This document shows, piece after piece, positions 38,883-51,269 of a DNA stretch of 64,000 bases. The position numbers were made by a program, and so were the translations under genes. Positions within the stretch are counted from its first letter, which is position 1; each line of letters begins with the position of its first letter. The notes beneath the pieces were generated by a model. The model was not told the DNA's origin. It saw only the letters and a list, made by a program, of their open reading frames with translations, and ran no database searches. The DNA comes from Adineta ricciae (Eukaryota > Rotifera > Eurotatoria > Adinetida > Adinetidae). The stretch is taken from contig CAJNOJ010000002.1 in assembly GCA_905250025.1 (NCBI GenBank), forward strand, positions 434,001 through 498,000, given 5' to 3'.

Positions 38883-41800
38883 TTATTGTTCGTATGCATC
38901 CGAAAATGATCCGAAACGTATGAGTTGCGCTGGCGAACTTTCATTGTCATATTGAACATTGCACCGTGACGATGCAGGAAGAATATTTATATTCAATTCA
39001 GCTAAACGATTCTTATTCACAATAAAAAATTGTCGCAATTGTTCGCTATCGAACGTTGGAACCAGAGTAATCTAAATAGAATACAATTGAAAACTTGCAA
39101 ATACATCAAAGTCGTTTACTTACTAATTCGTGTTCCTTCTTCTTCCATTGATGTACGCCAGCAAGTAACGAGTCCAATGTTTGAGGACTGACTTGTACAG
39201 CATTTAGAATATAATAACGAGCACGTATTCGACGAAAGAATTCACTATCAACGTAATGCTCATTGCCATGATAGGGGATGTACGCGACGTCAACATTAAA
39301 GATTGAACCCGGTAGTGTTGACTGTGATTGATGTCCTGATCTAGATAATCCGTTCGTACTAAATATAGAAAGAATTGACAAATGCTTCACTTCTGTCATG
39401 AAAATTTACTGCTTAGTTCCGTTATTTATCTTTCTAGATGCCAATTGTTTCGATGAATGGTTTGTTTCAATTGGTAACCCTTGTGGTTCGATATCATCTG
39501 TAGACAGTAATGAGTGTCTGGGTGATGATGATGTATCATGATGGATAATCTCCATTTCATCATCAGTTATTTTTCCATTAAATGGATTTTCTGTGTCAGA
39601 GACTCCGTCCATAAAACTTTCTGTCATAGGATCTTGAGGGCTTATCTGCGAAATGGCTTCTTCGTTCACAGGTGACTCTGATTTGCTTTCAACTAACGTT
39701 TCACTTTGATCCGTTGTTAAAGAAATTGAGTCTGGTCTTTGAATATCATCTTCTGTATTATTGGCCTCTGTGTTAGTATCTTCAGTAAAATCATCAGCAG
39801 GATATTGTTGATCATCATTGTCATTCGATGAATGTTGCTCACCGTGGTCATCGAATTGTTGGTCGTAGTCATTGCTTTGACTTTCTAAGACATGCTCGTG
39901 TTCAACTTCAGTTTCTAAATCTTGTGGATGTTCATTTATGGCATCCAGCGTCTGCTCTTCGTTTTCGTTTTGAATTTCTAAGATCGATCGCGGGATATCA
40001 TGTTCAGTTTCAGATTTGCGTTCCTGAACAGGCACGGGATCAGATTTTTTCTGGGGTTTATCTTCAGTTTTTGCCTTTTGCTTTTGATCATTTAGAGGTT
40101 TGACCTTTGAAGGATGAGGTTTTGTTTGTTTTGCTAGATTAGATGCTTTTGAAGTGGTTGCATGAGGTTTAGTTGGTTTTTTCTCTTTACTGATTGACCG
40201 AGTATTGCTATTGGTTTTTGAAGGAACAGGCGTCTATGTAAGCGCGAGAAAAAAAAGTGTATGTAGTAAGAGGTGGTTCGTAAGAGCAGTTACTTTGTTC
40301 ACACTGGATACTGCTGGAGATTTTTTCGCATTTATGGTTGTTGTTGGCAATACTTTTGGTTTCGAAGGAGTAACTCGTGGCGAAGTTTTTTGTGATTTAT
40401 TTTGAACAACGGCTGGCGCCGTCCGATTCATCATAGATGATGGTATTCTCGGCTTTTGCAATGGATGTTTAATACCTGAGCTTACGTGCGTAGATGATAT
40501 TAGTTTACTATGACTTATTGATCTCCTCGGTTGTTGCTGTTGAGACGCATGTAAAAAGTCTAAATGTCTCACTCTGTCTAACGCTTCAAAAACGAGCGTT
40601 TGTGGACAAGCACCTGTAATTAAAATTCGTACTAAACTATCTTTGTTCGATTTAGCAGTGGGCGTCCAAACAAGTAACAAACAAGATGAATACCAATGAT
40701 GATGAGGAATAACCGAAGGCGAGACTTGCTGATTACGAATTGGGATCTGTAAATTCAATGAATAATCTCTTTATGAATGAATACAAATGTTTGAAAATTA
40801 CCCTCTGCAAACTTGCGATAAGTCGTTCGTCTTCCGTCGACGAACTTGTCGGATGTAAAACATACATATCTAATGAACCAAATGCAATTTTCCTATAGAG
40901 ATTAATCGGTTCGAAATTTGATTTGTTCGCTATCATAGGTTTTATTAAATTAAACGTATCAATATTCAATTGTTTCGTTGCATTCATAAATTGATCGATA
41001 TTGTTCGTTAAATTCATTAATAATCTACTACTTGGTGATGACTTCGATTGTAATTTACTACGTTGAATATGATTGAGAAAAATTGCTCCGACATCTGGTT
41101 TACCTAATTGTGTGTCGTGTGAGCCGAAGATCTGCTTACGATGAACGATTGTCTGTAGGCCCGGGAATACGTCGTAATCGAAATGAGTTAAAATACATGC
41201 ATCAATGGTTTGTAAACCTCGAATGAAATTCCAGTACGAAGGTATACGACAGAAACCACTATTGATCAAGACAACGAAACCACGAATACCGAAAAGAGAC
41301 GCTTCACCTTGTTGACTGTAGAATACGTAAAGATTCGGTTCGTCGAATGCAACTAAAAAAGATGTTCGATTTGAGAAAATGAGCTCGTGCTTTGCCTTAC
41401 TCGTTCCGGAATTGTTCCCAGATGCGAGTTTCGAATAGATATCGAAATGGTTGGAGTCATTGCGTATAACTTGAACCAATCTTTCATAAAGACGGTGTCC
41501 AAACGAACTATTTGTCACGACTTCATTGGTTAAATCATGAATTTCAACATGTTCGACATGTTTTTGTAAGTAACTATTCGCCAATTTCATCCACTGATTT
41601 GAAACAAACGGTAAAATGATTTGCAAATTCTCCAAAACATAGTCTCCATCCTCTTGAAATAAACTAGAAAAATTCTCCGGAGTAAATAAAGAATCAGACA
41701 ACATCAAAGCTCCATTGGAATCGACCTGTTGTCCTGAAAATCCTTCGACAAATGAGTTATTCTAGAATCAAAGATCTTTACCACAGAAGACAATACAAAC

Positions 41801-42173
41801 ATGACAACATGTTTGAAACAGATCACGGAGTACATTCAACAATGTATAAAAGCTTGGATGATAGAGAAATCCAGCTGTTGAACCATTTTCCGTATTAGCG
41901 ATTTGTCGATATTGAGAATCTATTTAGAGAAGAAAAGGTTACGTCTGAGGACGTCGTGATGAGTAAACCTATTTGGAATTCATTTTCATGAATTAAATTG
42001 TTGAATAAATCATTGATTTCGTAATATTTGCTGCCGTCGATCTGTTGGAACGCATTTTGAAGGCACAGACATATTTCATCACGTTGTTCACTTGAGATGA
42101 TTTCTCCGACTATTAATAGTAAACCCACAGTTGGGTTTTGATCTCGTCTGTTCCTATCCATTGGTATCGACAT
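38883..42173 (-). CDS. MAP1: Microtubule-associated protein 1 (MAP1/Futsch) homologue
   Basis: Microtubule-binding cytoskeletal protein. The start MSIPMDRNRRDQNPTVGLLL leads into the conserved MAP1 N-terminal domain: GEIISSEQRDEICLCLQNAF, LLNVLRDLFQTCCHVCIVF, and a metallo-beta-lactamase-like fold (FSNRTSFLVAFDEPNLYVFY; YWNFIRGLQTIDACILTHFD; LGKPDVGAIFLNH). A middle region is basic and Lys/Pro/Ser-rich (the expected microtubule-binding zone, KTSPRVTPSKPKVLPTTTIN) and then strongly acidic. The C-terminal light-chain domain is diagnostic: FNVDVAYIPYHGNEHYVDSE, FFRRIRARYYILNAVQVSP, and the end SRCNVQY...SFSDAYEQ. At roughly 950 residues it is far shorter than fly Futsch or vertebrate MAP1A/B and nearer MAP1S. 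About seven short introns. Confidence 0.92.
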
Positions 42174-42537
42174 TCGATCGATGAGTTGGAAGAATAGAGC
42201 CAAGAATAAATGGAGAAAAGTGGAGGGAGAGAAAGAGAGTAGCAGCTGTAATGAATACGATTTTGAAATCATTGTTAATGTATAACGACAAAAGACGAGA
42301 AGAGAAAGGCGGAAGAAGAAATGGAAAAAAATGACCCCTTTTTCTTGTATTTCGGATGTGAACTTTAGAGTATTGATGTAAAAGAATAGGAGAGAGAACA
42401 AAATGGTGCTATGAAATTGTGTAAACGAGACAAATCGAAGCAAGAAAGAATTACGTTCATGAGATTTCTATTGTGATCAAAATGAATTCGAGCAAATATA
42501 TTCAAAGACGATGATGAATAGTTTATAAGATTTTTTT

Positions 42538-42543
42538 GTTTAT
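42538..42543 (-). terminator. Candidate poly(A) signal of the reductase gene
   Basis: AATAAA on the minus strand about 30 nt past the stop codon. Confidence 0.45.
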
Positions 42544-42571
42544 TTGAAAAAGTAGATAAAATACGCAGCTA

Positions 42572-43697
42572 TTAGAAACGATTTCTGTCGTGCGGTAAAT
42601 CGTAATTAATCTCTGGCCCTCGCGCAACGATACCTGTTGGATTGACCATTAAATGGGAAGCAAAATAATGTCGTTTGATTTCATTGAAGTTAACTGTTTC
42701 TTTGACATCTTTCATTTGATAAATTTCCCGTACGAATCCGAATAGATTTGGATAGTCTTTGGAAATCATCTTCTTATTACATTTGAAATGTGTGAAGTAA
42801 ACGGGATCAAATCGTAGCAGTGTTGTCCAGGCACGAACATCGGCTTCAGTGATCTGTTTATTGTCGATAAGATAACGTTGTTTGGAGAGGATGCCTTCAA
42901 GAATGTCTAACATGGAGAAAACATCTTCGAAAGCAGCGTCGTAGGCTTCTTGAGATTTAGCGAAGCCAGCTCGATAAACACCGTTGTTCAATTTCGGATA
43001 AACTTGCTCGTTTAGTTCGTCGATACGTGATCGTAGGGATTCCGGATAAAGATCTAAATCGGGATAACGAGCCAATTTGTTGAATTCAGAATTGAGCATT
43101 CGAATGATTTCAGCCGATTCATTATTGACTATTTTCTGAGTCTAAAATAATTTCAGAATGTTAAAAACGAAAGGATAAGTTTGAACTATTTACTTTAAGG
43201 TCAAAGAGGACAGGCACAGTGACGCGTCCACTGTAATCAGGATCATTTAGTTTATAAACATCTTTTAAATGGGTGAATGTTGGATGATGTGGATCAGGAT
43301 ATTTTTCTCCAAATGCCCATCCGCAACCTTTTTCGAACTCAAGTAAACTATCCACAACGGAATACGAAATGACATGATCGAGGCCTTTTAATTTCAGGAC
43401 AGTCAGAGTTCGATGAGCCTGAAATGAAACGAAACGAGTTTATATCTTTTTTTTCTGTATGAAAATAACACTAAAACGCAGTCTTACCCAAGGACAAGCC
43501 AAAGCGACGTAAATATGATAACGATTTGCTTCTGGTTGATATTCAGCGGATGAATCATCTTTAATCCAATTTCGAAAAGCGGTTACTAGTGAGAAGTACG
43601 GAAAATAGACATTCAATAGCATAAATATATCGACAATCTTACCTCCACGGATAAATTCTCCTTTCACATTCGTTACCGGATTTTTCGTGTCAGCCAT
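42572..43697 (-). CDS. Glutathionyl-hydroquinone reductase (YqjG/ECM4, xi-class GST)
   Basis: Reduces glutathionyl-hydroquinones through an active-site cysteine. From ATG 43695-43697 (MADTKNPVTNVKGEFIRGG), splicing gives FRNWIKDDSSAEYQPEANRY, the catalytic segment HIYVALACPWAHRTL (split by an intron after CPW), LKLKGLDHVISYSVV, GCGWAFGEKYPD, DPDYSGRVTVPVLFDLK, NNESAEIIRMLNSEF, IDELNEQVYPKLNNGVYRAG, FAKSQEAYDAAFEDVF, RFDPVYFTHFKCNKK, and VNFNEIKRHYFASH-MVNPTGIV. These match bacterial YqjG nearly block for block over the whole length. Animals generally lack this enzyme, so a horizontal origin is likely. At least four short introns and conserved flanking animal genes show it is part of the host genome rather than contamination. 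Confidence 0.93.
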
Positions 43698-44034
43698 TGT
43701 ATTGTTTAATATATATATGTTGTTGAGAAAGTAGTAAACATGCCTTATATCTATAAACCCTCGATGCTTTATAACGATGACAAGGCATATTTCTTTTCAT
43801 TCTGTTCTGTCGATGACGTATACGACTCCGCAATCAAGTTTAAAGAAGACAGAAGCATGCTGTAAATATTTTTCAAGTGCATAACCGAAAAACCTCACTG
43901 TTCGATTTTCTCATAAAAAGAATTGATTATATCTGCAGATTTCTTCTGAATTTTCTTCTAAGATTCAAATAGCTTTATTTCACATGTAAAAATCTAAAGC
44001 ACAAAAATATGAAGCATTGTAAGAACTAATTCAT
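43698..44034. promoter_or_regulatory. Upstream region of the reductase gene
   Basis: About 340 bp between the reductase start and the end of the small membrane-protein gene. A short TA run lies just before the ATG; nothing else stands out. Confidence 0.35.
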
Positions 44035-44298
44035 TCATTCTAATGCTGCACAGCTTTCTGCAGCCGGCGTAGGTTTAGGTGAAAGAAATGTATTAACACG
44101 TTGTTTCTTATTCACTTGATTTTTCCGTTGATTCGGATCAGGTCGAGAATAGATGTATAATTCCGAATTGAATAGAAATCGATTGTCCCGAGCTGCAAGT
44201 TTAAATAAAACCATTGAAATAATGATTAATGCCACGAGTCCCAATGATATATAGGATGCGTAAGGGATGATCAAGTCTCCATTTATTCTATCAGCCAT
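44035..44298 (-). CDS. Small single-pass membrane protein, unknown
   Basis: Not recognised. A single-exon frame of 87 codons starting MADRINGDLIIPYASYISLG, one strongly hydrophobic helix (LGLVALIIISMVLFKLAA), then a basic, probably cytosolic tail (NQRKNQVNKKQRVNTFL) ending PAAESCAALE. The short lumenal N-terminus and positively charged C-terminal side suggest a type III topology. Composition differs clearly from random AT-rich frames nearby, which is the main argument that it is real. It could be a small integral membrane protein of the SMIM kind. Confidence 0.6.
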   Translation of the reverse strand: MADRINGDLIIPYASYISLGLVALIIISMVLFKLAARDNRFLFNSELYIYSRPDPNQRKNQVNKKQRVNTFLSPKPTPAAESCAALE

Positions 44299-44948
44299 CT
44301 AGTGTAACTCTTTGTATGTTGAGCAGAAGAAGAAGAGAATAAAAATAAGAACAACAGGTAGAAATGAGAAATAGAAAGAACTTTTTTCTTGTTATTAATA
44401 AAAGAAAAATGACAGGGGATGAATTGATTGTGTTAATATTTTGATTGGGAGGAAACCGAATGTCACAAAGGGTAAATATTACATAGAAACTCGATGTTTC
44501 CAAAGAATTTTTGCTTTTATACTTGTGAATAATTTCGATATTGCCCATTTATGGTAATGATTCGGTCATTTATCTCTTAATGATTTACATGATTTCTATT
44601 CGAAGAGTAGATCACCGATAGGAGTCAACCATGACATCTGTTCTTGTATAAATGCATAAAATTCTCTTTAAAGTACACCATATTTTAACCGGAACGACAG
44701 AAGTATCGCTGCGAGCGAGATAACCAAGATGCTTACGCTGATAAAAAAGTTTGTCACCGGATGACAAACTTAGTCCTCAGGGCTATGAAGTTGCTATTGA
44801 AAACGAAAATGGAAAGCTTTATTCAAAAGAAAAAAAAGACGATGAATCTTTGTGGAGAATAATTTTGCTTAAAAAAAATAGAACAAGGTGTTTTCAGAAA
44901 GCGGGAGTAAAGATAGTGGATAGTCAGTGTGAAATTGAATAAAGGAGA
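44299..44948. other. Interval without a recognised gene
   Basis: About 650 bp upstream of the small membrane protein and downstream of the tetra-arginine gene. A hydrophobic minus-strand frame at 44291-44548 is low-complexity (TTCTT-rich DNA) and I do not call it. Confidence 0.4.
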
Positions 44949-46012
44949 TTAACCAATAGTAGATGTACATTGCGACGGCGGTGGATTCATTGGAGAACTA
45001 ATAAGATTCTGCAGATCAGCTTGTGAACGAATTGAGTCGTACAAACAATCCCCCTCTAAATGACGAACAAAATTGACTTGAGTAAACAAGAAAACGTATC
45101 TCAAACTTACTTAAAAGACCCGAAGGTCGAGTAAGATTGTTTCGAGTATACACCCCTGCATACGCTGTGGTAGCAATGTTATATATTTTGCTAACAGATA
45201 CAGCAGCACATGAAGTATAGTTTGTATAAATAACTTGAGAATACCCAACTGGAAAAGGTAACCATTGATTCGAATTTGTTATGTTATTCGGTGAGCTGAT
45301 AAACGATCGGCAAGCAGTTGCCCGTTGAGCTACGCATGAACTGTTCTGACCATCGATTAATCTCGAGTACCATTTACCCAATGCTCGTCTATTTGAACAT
45401 GTATCGGAAAAGAGAACTAAAAGATCACCAATCTCGTAAAGACTTGTATCATCAAGACCTCGACGCCGACGAAAAGCTGTTAGTGCACTGGTATCGTTGG
45501 ATGGACCGTAAGCGGAAAAATTCATCGCGACACACGACAGAAAGCCATCGATATTCTTCGCACGAAAAATTTGTGTGCACTAAAGAAGATTTTAGAACAG
45601 AAAATCTAAATTTTACTAAGCAAATTTCATCTCTTTAATTACAATATTCGATAATTCAGCAACACTCAAAATATTACCACCTGTAAAATTCACTGTGACG
45701 TTCGTATAGATAGCTTTTATAATCAGCGATGAAATTCGATAGACTAAAAATGAGAACATATGCGTTTAGGTTAAACGGAAAATTCTTATACCATCTCCGT
45801 ATGGTTCTTGGCTCGAATTGGACACGTATATAGGGATCAATGACAAGACTAATACTCCGGCAAGAGCTATACCAATTAAAAAGAAGATACCTGACGTTCC
45901 TAATGCGATAATCATGCCGTACACATTATCTCTAGTTGAAACAAATACATATACACACTGCTCTTCTGCGTCGGAATTCAAATTTCACTCACTTTAATGA
46001 TGTTTCAGCCAT
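44949..46012 (-). CDS. Tetra-arginine membrane protein, paralogue 1
   Basis: Family not recognised. ATG near 46010-46012 (MAETSL), spliced to KDNVYGMIIALGTSGIFFLI and GIALAGVLVLSLIPIYVSNS: a short cytosolic N-terminus and one signal-anchor helix. The lumenal/extracellular part carries sequons (NVTVNFTGG), IDGFLSCVAMNFSAYGPSND, the site AFRRRRGLDD, then LYEIGDLLVLFSDTC, RALGKWYSR, SSCVAQRATACRSF, QWLPFPVGYSQVIYTNY and KIYNIATTAYAGVYTRN. The last exon encodes RSQADLQNLISSPMNPPPSQ and ends STIG. RRRR fits a furin-type cleavage site. It aligns over most of its length with the gene at 48177-49182. About six exons; the joins at 45590-45730 are the least certain. Confidence 0.68.
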
Positions 46013-46350
46013 ACTAGAGAATTAGAGGGAACAAATCTGAACTTCCAATTTACTACTGAATTGGTTGTGTATAGAAGTATTCGACATTTATATACATGTA
46101 AAAATTCGTACTCAGCAGTAAATGAAGCATTTACGAAAGCATAAGAGATAAATGAATATTGATAGTACAGAAAGAAGTACTAGAATTTCATTTAGTCAAG
46201 TATATACGTACCATTTAGTGGGCTTTTATAGGTTTATATTAAGAATGATAAATCACAAGGTCATTTATTTCGACCATGAGAAGAAGGAAAAGAAGAACAC
46301 AGACAAGAGAAAAGAATAAAGATGTGTCTATAAAAAACTCCTTCGTATCA

Positions 46351-46714
46351 TCAAGTTAAGTCAATAGTTAATGATTCACATATAAGTTCAGTGAATACTT
46401 TGAGAAAATGAACTACAATTTTTGCTTCTCCACTTAGATTTAATAAATTAATTTCAAAGCGAATGTATCTGCAATCGAACATAAAACTCTCTTCCTGCAC
46501 TTTCATATTTAAAAAAGGTTTAATTGATCTTGCTAGATCATAAATAGTCATTTCAGGTTCATGTCGTTCAAAGATTTTATCCAAAGGTGCAAATTGTTCC
46601 TGATATTGTGAAGAAAGTAAATATTCGTTGCGAATAGCTTTTTGCTGATAAGATCGATGTTAAAAAGTTAATTATTTTATTTCTCAATTGTCCTGCGACA
46701 TTGCTATTATTCAT
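46351..46714 (-). CDS. Small protein, unknown
   Basis: Not recognised. The main exon reads EQFAPLDKIFERHEPEMTIY, then DLARSIKPFLNMKVQEESFM and ends ICESLTIDLT. Upstream the frame stays open (QKAIRNEYLLSSQYQ) to an acceptor-like TTATCAG, and an ATG at 46712-46714 (MNNSN) can be joined in frame through a weak GTCGCA donor, giving about 100 residues. The composition is that of a soluble globular protein. It sits between the two tetra-arginine paralogues. The 5' end is uncertain, and it could be one exon of a decayed gene. Confidence 0.4.
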
Positions 46715-48176
46715 TTTAACAGCACATGATTTAGTTATTTGTACCAATGTTGCCTATTCTTCAACGACTGCGTCGCAACAGAACATATGGGTGAAGCCAA
46801 AAGACACTCCGACATCACCTTACTTTACTTTTCTAATAAAGATATGTTTTTTTTCCAAATCAATAAAAACTTTTCTCATCGAAACGAGTTGAATCATCTC
46901 GTTGTTCACCGACGATTTCTAGTCAGCTGCTGTCATAATCGTTCAATATTTTATTGAATAACTCTTGCGTTTTTTTAGATTTCAATTCATCGGGATTGTT
47001 TGATCCACCACATTTTCCCCGACCTGCTCTTCTTTTCAAACATAATATCATGCATTTTTCCAAAGGGTAGGTTTGCGTGTAATATGTAACTGAAACTCTT
47101 TGAGAAAAATAAGCTTATAGCATTGCATGAATGATCGCTCAGGAAAATAATGGAATATTGATCATTTCGGATAGATTCAATCGTTTTCTTCAATATAACG
47201 AGTCCAATTTCTTTTTCTTTCTTATCATAGAAAGTGTATTTTGACCAAATGAACTTCGTGTATAGCTTTCAAATAATTGAGAACATAACAAATCTAAACG
47301 TATAAACACGCATTGATAATATTTGCGATAAAAAAACAAAACAGTGCTAAATATCTCAAAGATGTTCTTCTCTGAATATGAAAATCTTCGAAAGTTGTTA
47401 AACTGCATTCTTTTGTTGAATATGATCGAAGAATTCAAAACAGATGGAAAGATATGCTTGAACAACCAAACATATTATTGTTTGGGTATGCGAAACTGAT
47501 TCACATATAGAGTGATGAATCGATGTTTTCAATGATTTGTGTCGTTATTTTCCAGTCTCTGAGTGTTTAATAAATATGCATCACACGATCCGACATTCAA
47601 ATAACTTGTTTTTCTCGATTATTTTGTAATGGTATGAGTCAACTCATTTTCTTTGCAATCGCTATCTCGTTATCATTGCTTTCGTAAACAAACGCCGATT
47701 ATATCAATTATTTGATCGTCAAAAGTATCAAATAGTTTCTTCGAGGATTGTTTCAATTGACATTTGGTTTTCGATATCAAATATCAATTACATATTCGAA
47801 CTCGTTAGACTTCACAATAACACCGAATGACATCAGAGGATATTTGAGCGAAGACAACTATTTATGTGTGGGTACAAATGAGAACCTGTTTCTTTATTAA
47901 TTAGAATGAAGAAGAAAAAGATTGGAGAACGGGAGGTAGTCGTTTGATTCGATAGAAAAAGAGAAAGTGATGTGGAGTGAATGTAAAAAGAAGAACGTAG
48001 GAGATATTGAAGTTTGAAAGTAGCAGAGAGATACTCAATTAATGACACGTTGAGGAAGTGACAGAGAGAGAGAGAGGCTAGAAAAGATTCATATTAAAGA
48101 TAAAAAGTTGAAAGAAAAATGTAAATAGTAGTGGAAATCAGTGTGCGTAGGTCTCTGGTCAGCTATTGTTCTTTGT
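46715..48176. other. Gene-free interval, 1.5 kb
   Basis: AT-rich, only short frames without domains (46701-46957 plus; 46987-47465 minus). The right end is the 3' region of paralogue 2, with a GA run at 48061-48076. Confidence 0.45.
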
Positions 48177-49182
48177 TTAACCGCTGACTGTTGATGATGG
48201 TAAAGTGGTTGTTTCTGTATATTGCGATGAAATGATTGAAGCGATCGCGGATTGGGAAAGTTGTCCTGCATAAGTACAGCCAGCAACTAGAAGAAAAATG
48301 AAGCAACGACCGTTTATTCATTTTCTAAGCACGAAAGTATCATTTCTTACGAAGTTGGCTTTGAGTTGACGAAGGTGCTCCAAGATTACTAGCGTACGCG
48401 GAAGCAACACTAGGACTAATACCAAAAACTCGTTGGACGTTGATCGTAGCGTAGCCAGTATTGAAGGTGTTCACAAGGTTGTAAGTGAATGAACTAGATA
48501 CCGGTGTCCATTCAGTAAGAGCTCCATTTTTCGAGAATATTGAATTAGTGGCTGTTAAACGATCTTTGACACAACTACTAAGTGTAGTCGAGTTCGAATA
48601 TTTGCCTTTATCGCTTTGTTTCGCACATGGAGTGGAGAAGAAGCATCGTACTTGACCAATACTGAGTAATCCACCTGTTGATGATTGTCGACGGCGTCTA
48701 GATGTAGTGCTAGTATTGTATGGGCCATAGCCATACATGGAAGCTACTATACATCCCATAACATTACTTTTGCCCGATATTGATTTCAAAGCCGCTGTGC
48801 TCTAGAAAGATAAAATTGGCAAAATTAAGACTCAGGAAACGATAGTAAATACGTACGAGAGTGGACAAAGCTGGGTTGGTAGCGATACTGGCGTTGGTAA
48901 AGCTAAATGCGGAACCATCTGTTGCCGTGGTTGAATAGAGCGACTTAAGCATAACAGCAGGGCAATTATATTCTAAAACGCAGATTTTTGTTGAAAAGCT
49001 CGAAGATGAATGTCCTAGTTTGATAATTTACCTTCTCCATTAACTGCACTGCTGCCATCAGAAGTGAAAGTTGGAATAATACTCAGAATGACTGTTGCAG
49101 CGATAGCTACAACGGTAATGATGATGCCGCCAAACATCATCGCTATCATTTTGGCTGACATGGCAGCAAGTTGGATCGCCAT
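48177..49182 (-). CDS. Tetra-arginine membrane protein, paralogue 2
   Basis: Same unnamed family as 44949-46012. From ATG 49180-49182: MAIQLAAMSAKMIAMMFGGI, then IITVVAIAATVILSIIPTF as the signal anchor. The outer part reads YNCPAVMLKSLYS, ALKSISGKSNVMGCIVASMY, then YGPYNTSTTSRRRRQSSTGG with the tetra-arginine site, LLSIGQVRCFFSTPC, SSCVKDRLTATNSIF, TEWTPVSSSFTYNLVNTFN and VQRVFGISPSVASAYASN. The last exon gives AGCTYAGQLSQSAIASIISS and a Thr/Ser-rich end TVSG. Five exons with short introns. The pattern R4 - L.IG - C - SC - W.P - Y..N is shared with paralogue 1. The RRRRQ site suggests furin-type processing; the function is unknown. Confidence 0.7.
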
Positions 49183-51269
49183 TTCTGAACAATCGAACGT
49201 TTCGTGAACGCGTTGATTTTCTCTTTATACTCAAATTTTACCTTAATAGTTGCCGGCTACTTCCTTTTCGAAAATATGCGAACGGATCGTTAGAGACACG
49301 TAAATTGGAAAAATAATATGAGCTTGATGTTGTCAAAAAGCACAGTTTTTATATGTCGAACGTATTTTTTTTTCGCGAATATATTTGTCAGGGTTTTCTT
49401 CCTCTCTCGCTATTTTAATTGATATACCAACGATTCTCTTTCACATTTAATTATTTTTTTCCTTACAGTTAATAAATTTTTGCTAGCATCGATTTTTCTC
49501 TCTTGCTCGTTGTAATGAATAACCACATGCGAAAAAAATTTATCCTTGAAAGAAAGAAAAAACCTGACTGATTATCAATGTATGATCTGAGTAGGCGTCT
49601 AGTCACTTCTTCTTCCTCATTAAAGATACTTTCGTTACGCGTTGCTCATCAACAATGACACACGTTGCACCTCCGAAGGAACATCATAATGAGAAAGAAT
49701 ATGAATAACAGTCCCGTGTATCATCGTTGTATTTTAAATCAGTGCAACACTGAATATATCATATCAGAATAACCAACATGCATTGTTGTCGTTTTCTATA
49801 TGGAAAAAACACGAAGTTGAGAATCATCATTCTTGTTCATGTAAGACTAAGACTTACCAGTTGGATGCAATATTTAGTTGTTGAAGTAGACCGAGTGTTT
49901 CCGAATGTTGACAACTTTTTTGAATGAAAGGAGCACTTTGTTGCTTGCATTTCTATTAAATAGGTCTATATTTTAGAGAAAAAACATCTATAACTGTGAA
50001 AATTTCTGTTGATGTCCATCAAAACACAGACACGAACATTGATAGGACCTTTTAATTAATATTTTCCATATGAACTTAGATACAATGGTAAAAGTGGCAA
50101 GAAATGGATGCGGTAATTTCATTTGGCAAGATCTTTCACAAGAGATAGGCATAGGCAAATAGAATGGCGTCATATTCAAGGTGTTGGCATCTATCAAGCA
50201 CCTCTAGTGCTCGTTCACCGGAACATCCCCATGTTGACATGTTTTTTTTCAATTATTTCACAATGATTGCTACGCGTTTGAAAAACTGAATTCTTGTTTC
50301 GTCTTTTCGAAAGTAGTGCTTTTAGAACGAATGCGTTGCTCCTCAGTATCATTCAATAATTCCTGAGATCATTCCCAAACGAAAGGTATTCATTTTGTGT
50401 CGCCAATGTACTTTCGTCCTTTTAGGTGACGATTTAGTGAAAAAAATACTGAAGTAAAAATAGTAGATCAAGCTATTGATTAGATTCACTGATGTCATGT
50501 TTGTCCTTTTACCGATGATGAAAAAATATTTTCTCATTGATCATGGCTTGTCATTCTTAATTAATCACTTGAATCTCTGTGTAATCAATCGCCTTGATTT
50601 TATCAACAAAAGCAATTTCTATGAGAAATGTTCTAGTGGTTAATACGAATTTATTTCAAGGCTGTCTAGGCGATGATCAACGAACCAAATAACATTAATC
50701 AGCGCTTTAATACATCGTCGTACTTGACATGAAGTTTCCTGTCAATGATAGCTCGTAATGTTTCAACGAGATGTTCATCAAAGAGCGTCAATACAGCTCA
50801 TTCTGTCTTTTTTTTACTATGCAGAATATGTGAACGAGCGTCTTTGTCTAATTTACGTCAAAGATGAATAACATTTTTTCTTTTCTATTATTTTTCTTGC
50901 CAGTTGTCCTTGTGTCGTGGTCATGCCTTATTAATGAAAATGTTCCAGAACGTTATTTTCATGGTCATTGACTGAATTTAATATATGTTTTAATAGAAAA
51001 GAAAGAAACCAAGTAACCTACTCATATATCGAAATTATTTCACGCATTTTGTATTTTATTTCCAGTGAACTTCATGCGAAATAATACTAACAGACAATTT
51101 GCCAAGGCGAGCTATTTTCTTTATTTTCCTTCTTCTTCTTCATATTTAGTATTTCACAACTTGTCCATTCACATGTGATAAGAAAAACAACTACGAACTA
51201 AAATTAACGATCTAGAGAATTATTCGTGTTAGTACGTAAATACCGCGAAGGATATAGATGAAAATGTAT
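49183..51269. other. Gene-free interval, 2.1 kb
   Basis: Between the promoter of paralogue 2 and the 3' end of the adhesion GPCR. AT-rich; no exon-like frame, RNA gene or transposon end seen. Confidence 0.45.

Noticed and set aside
45318-45638. 106-codon plus-strand frame
   Set aside because: Antisense to exons of the tetra-arginine protein, which has the better composition, sequons and splice signals.
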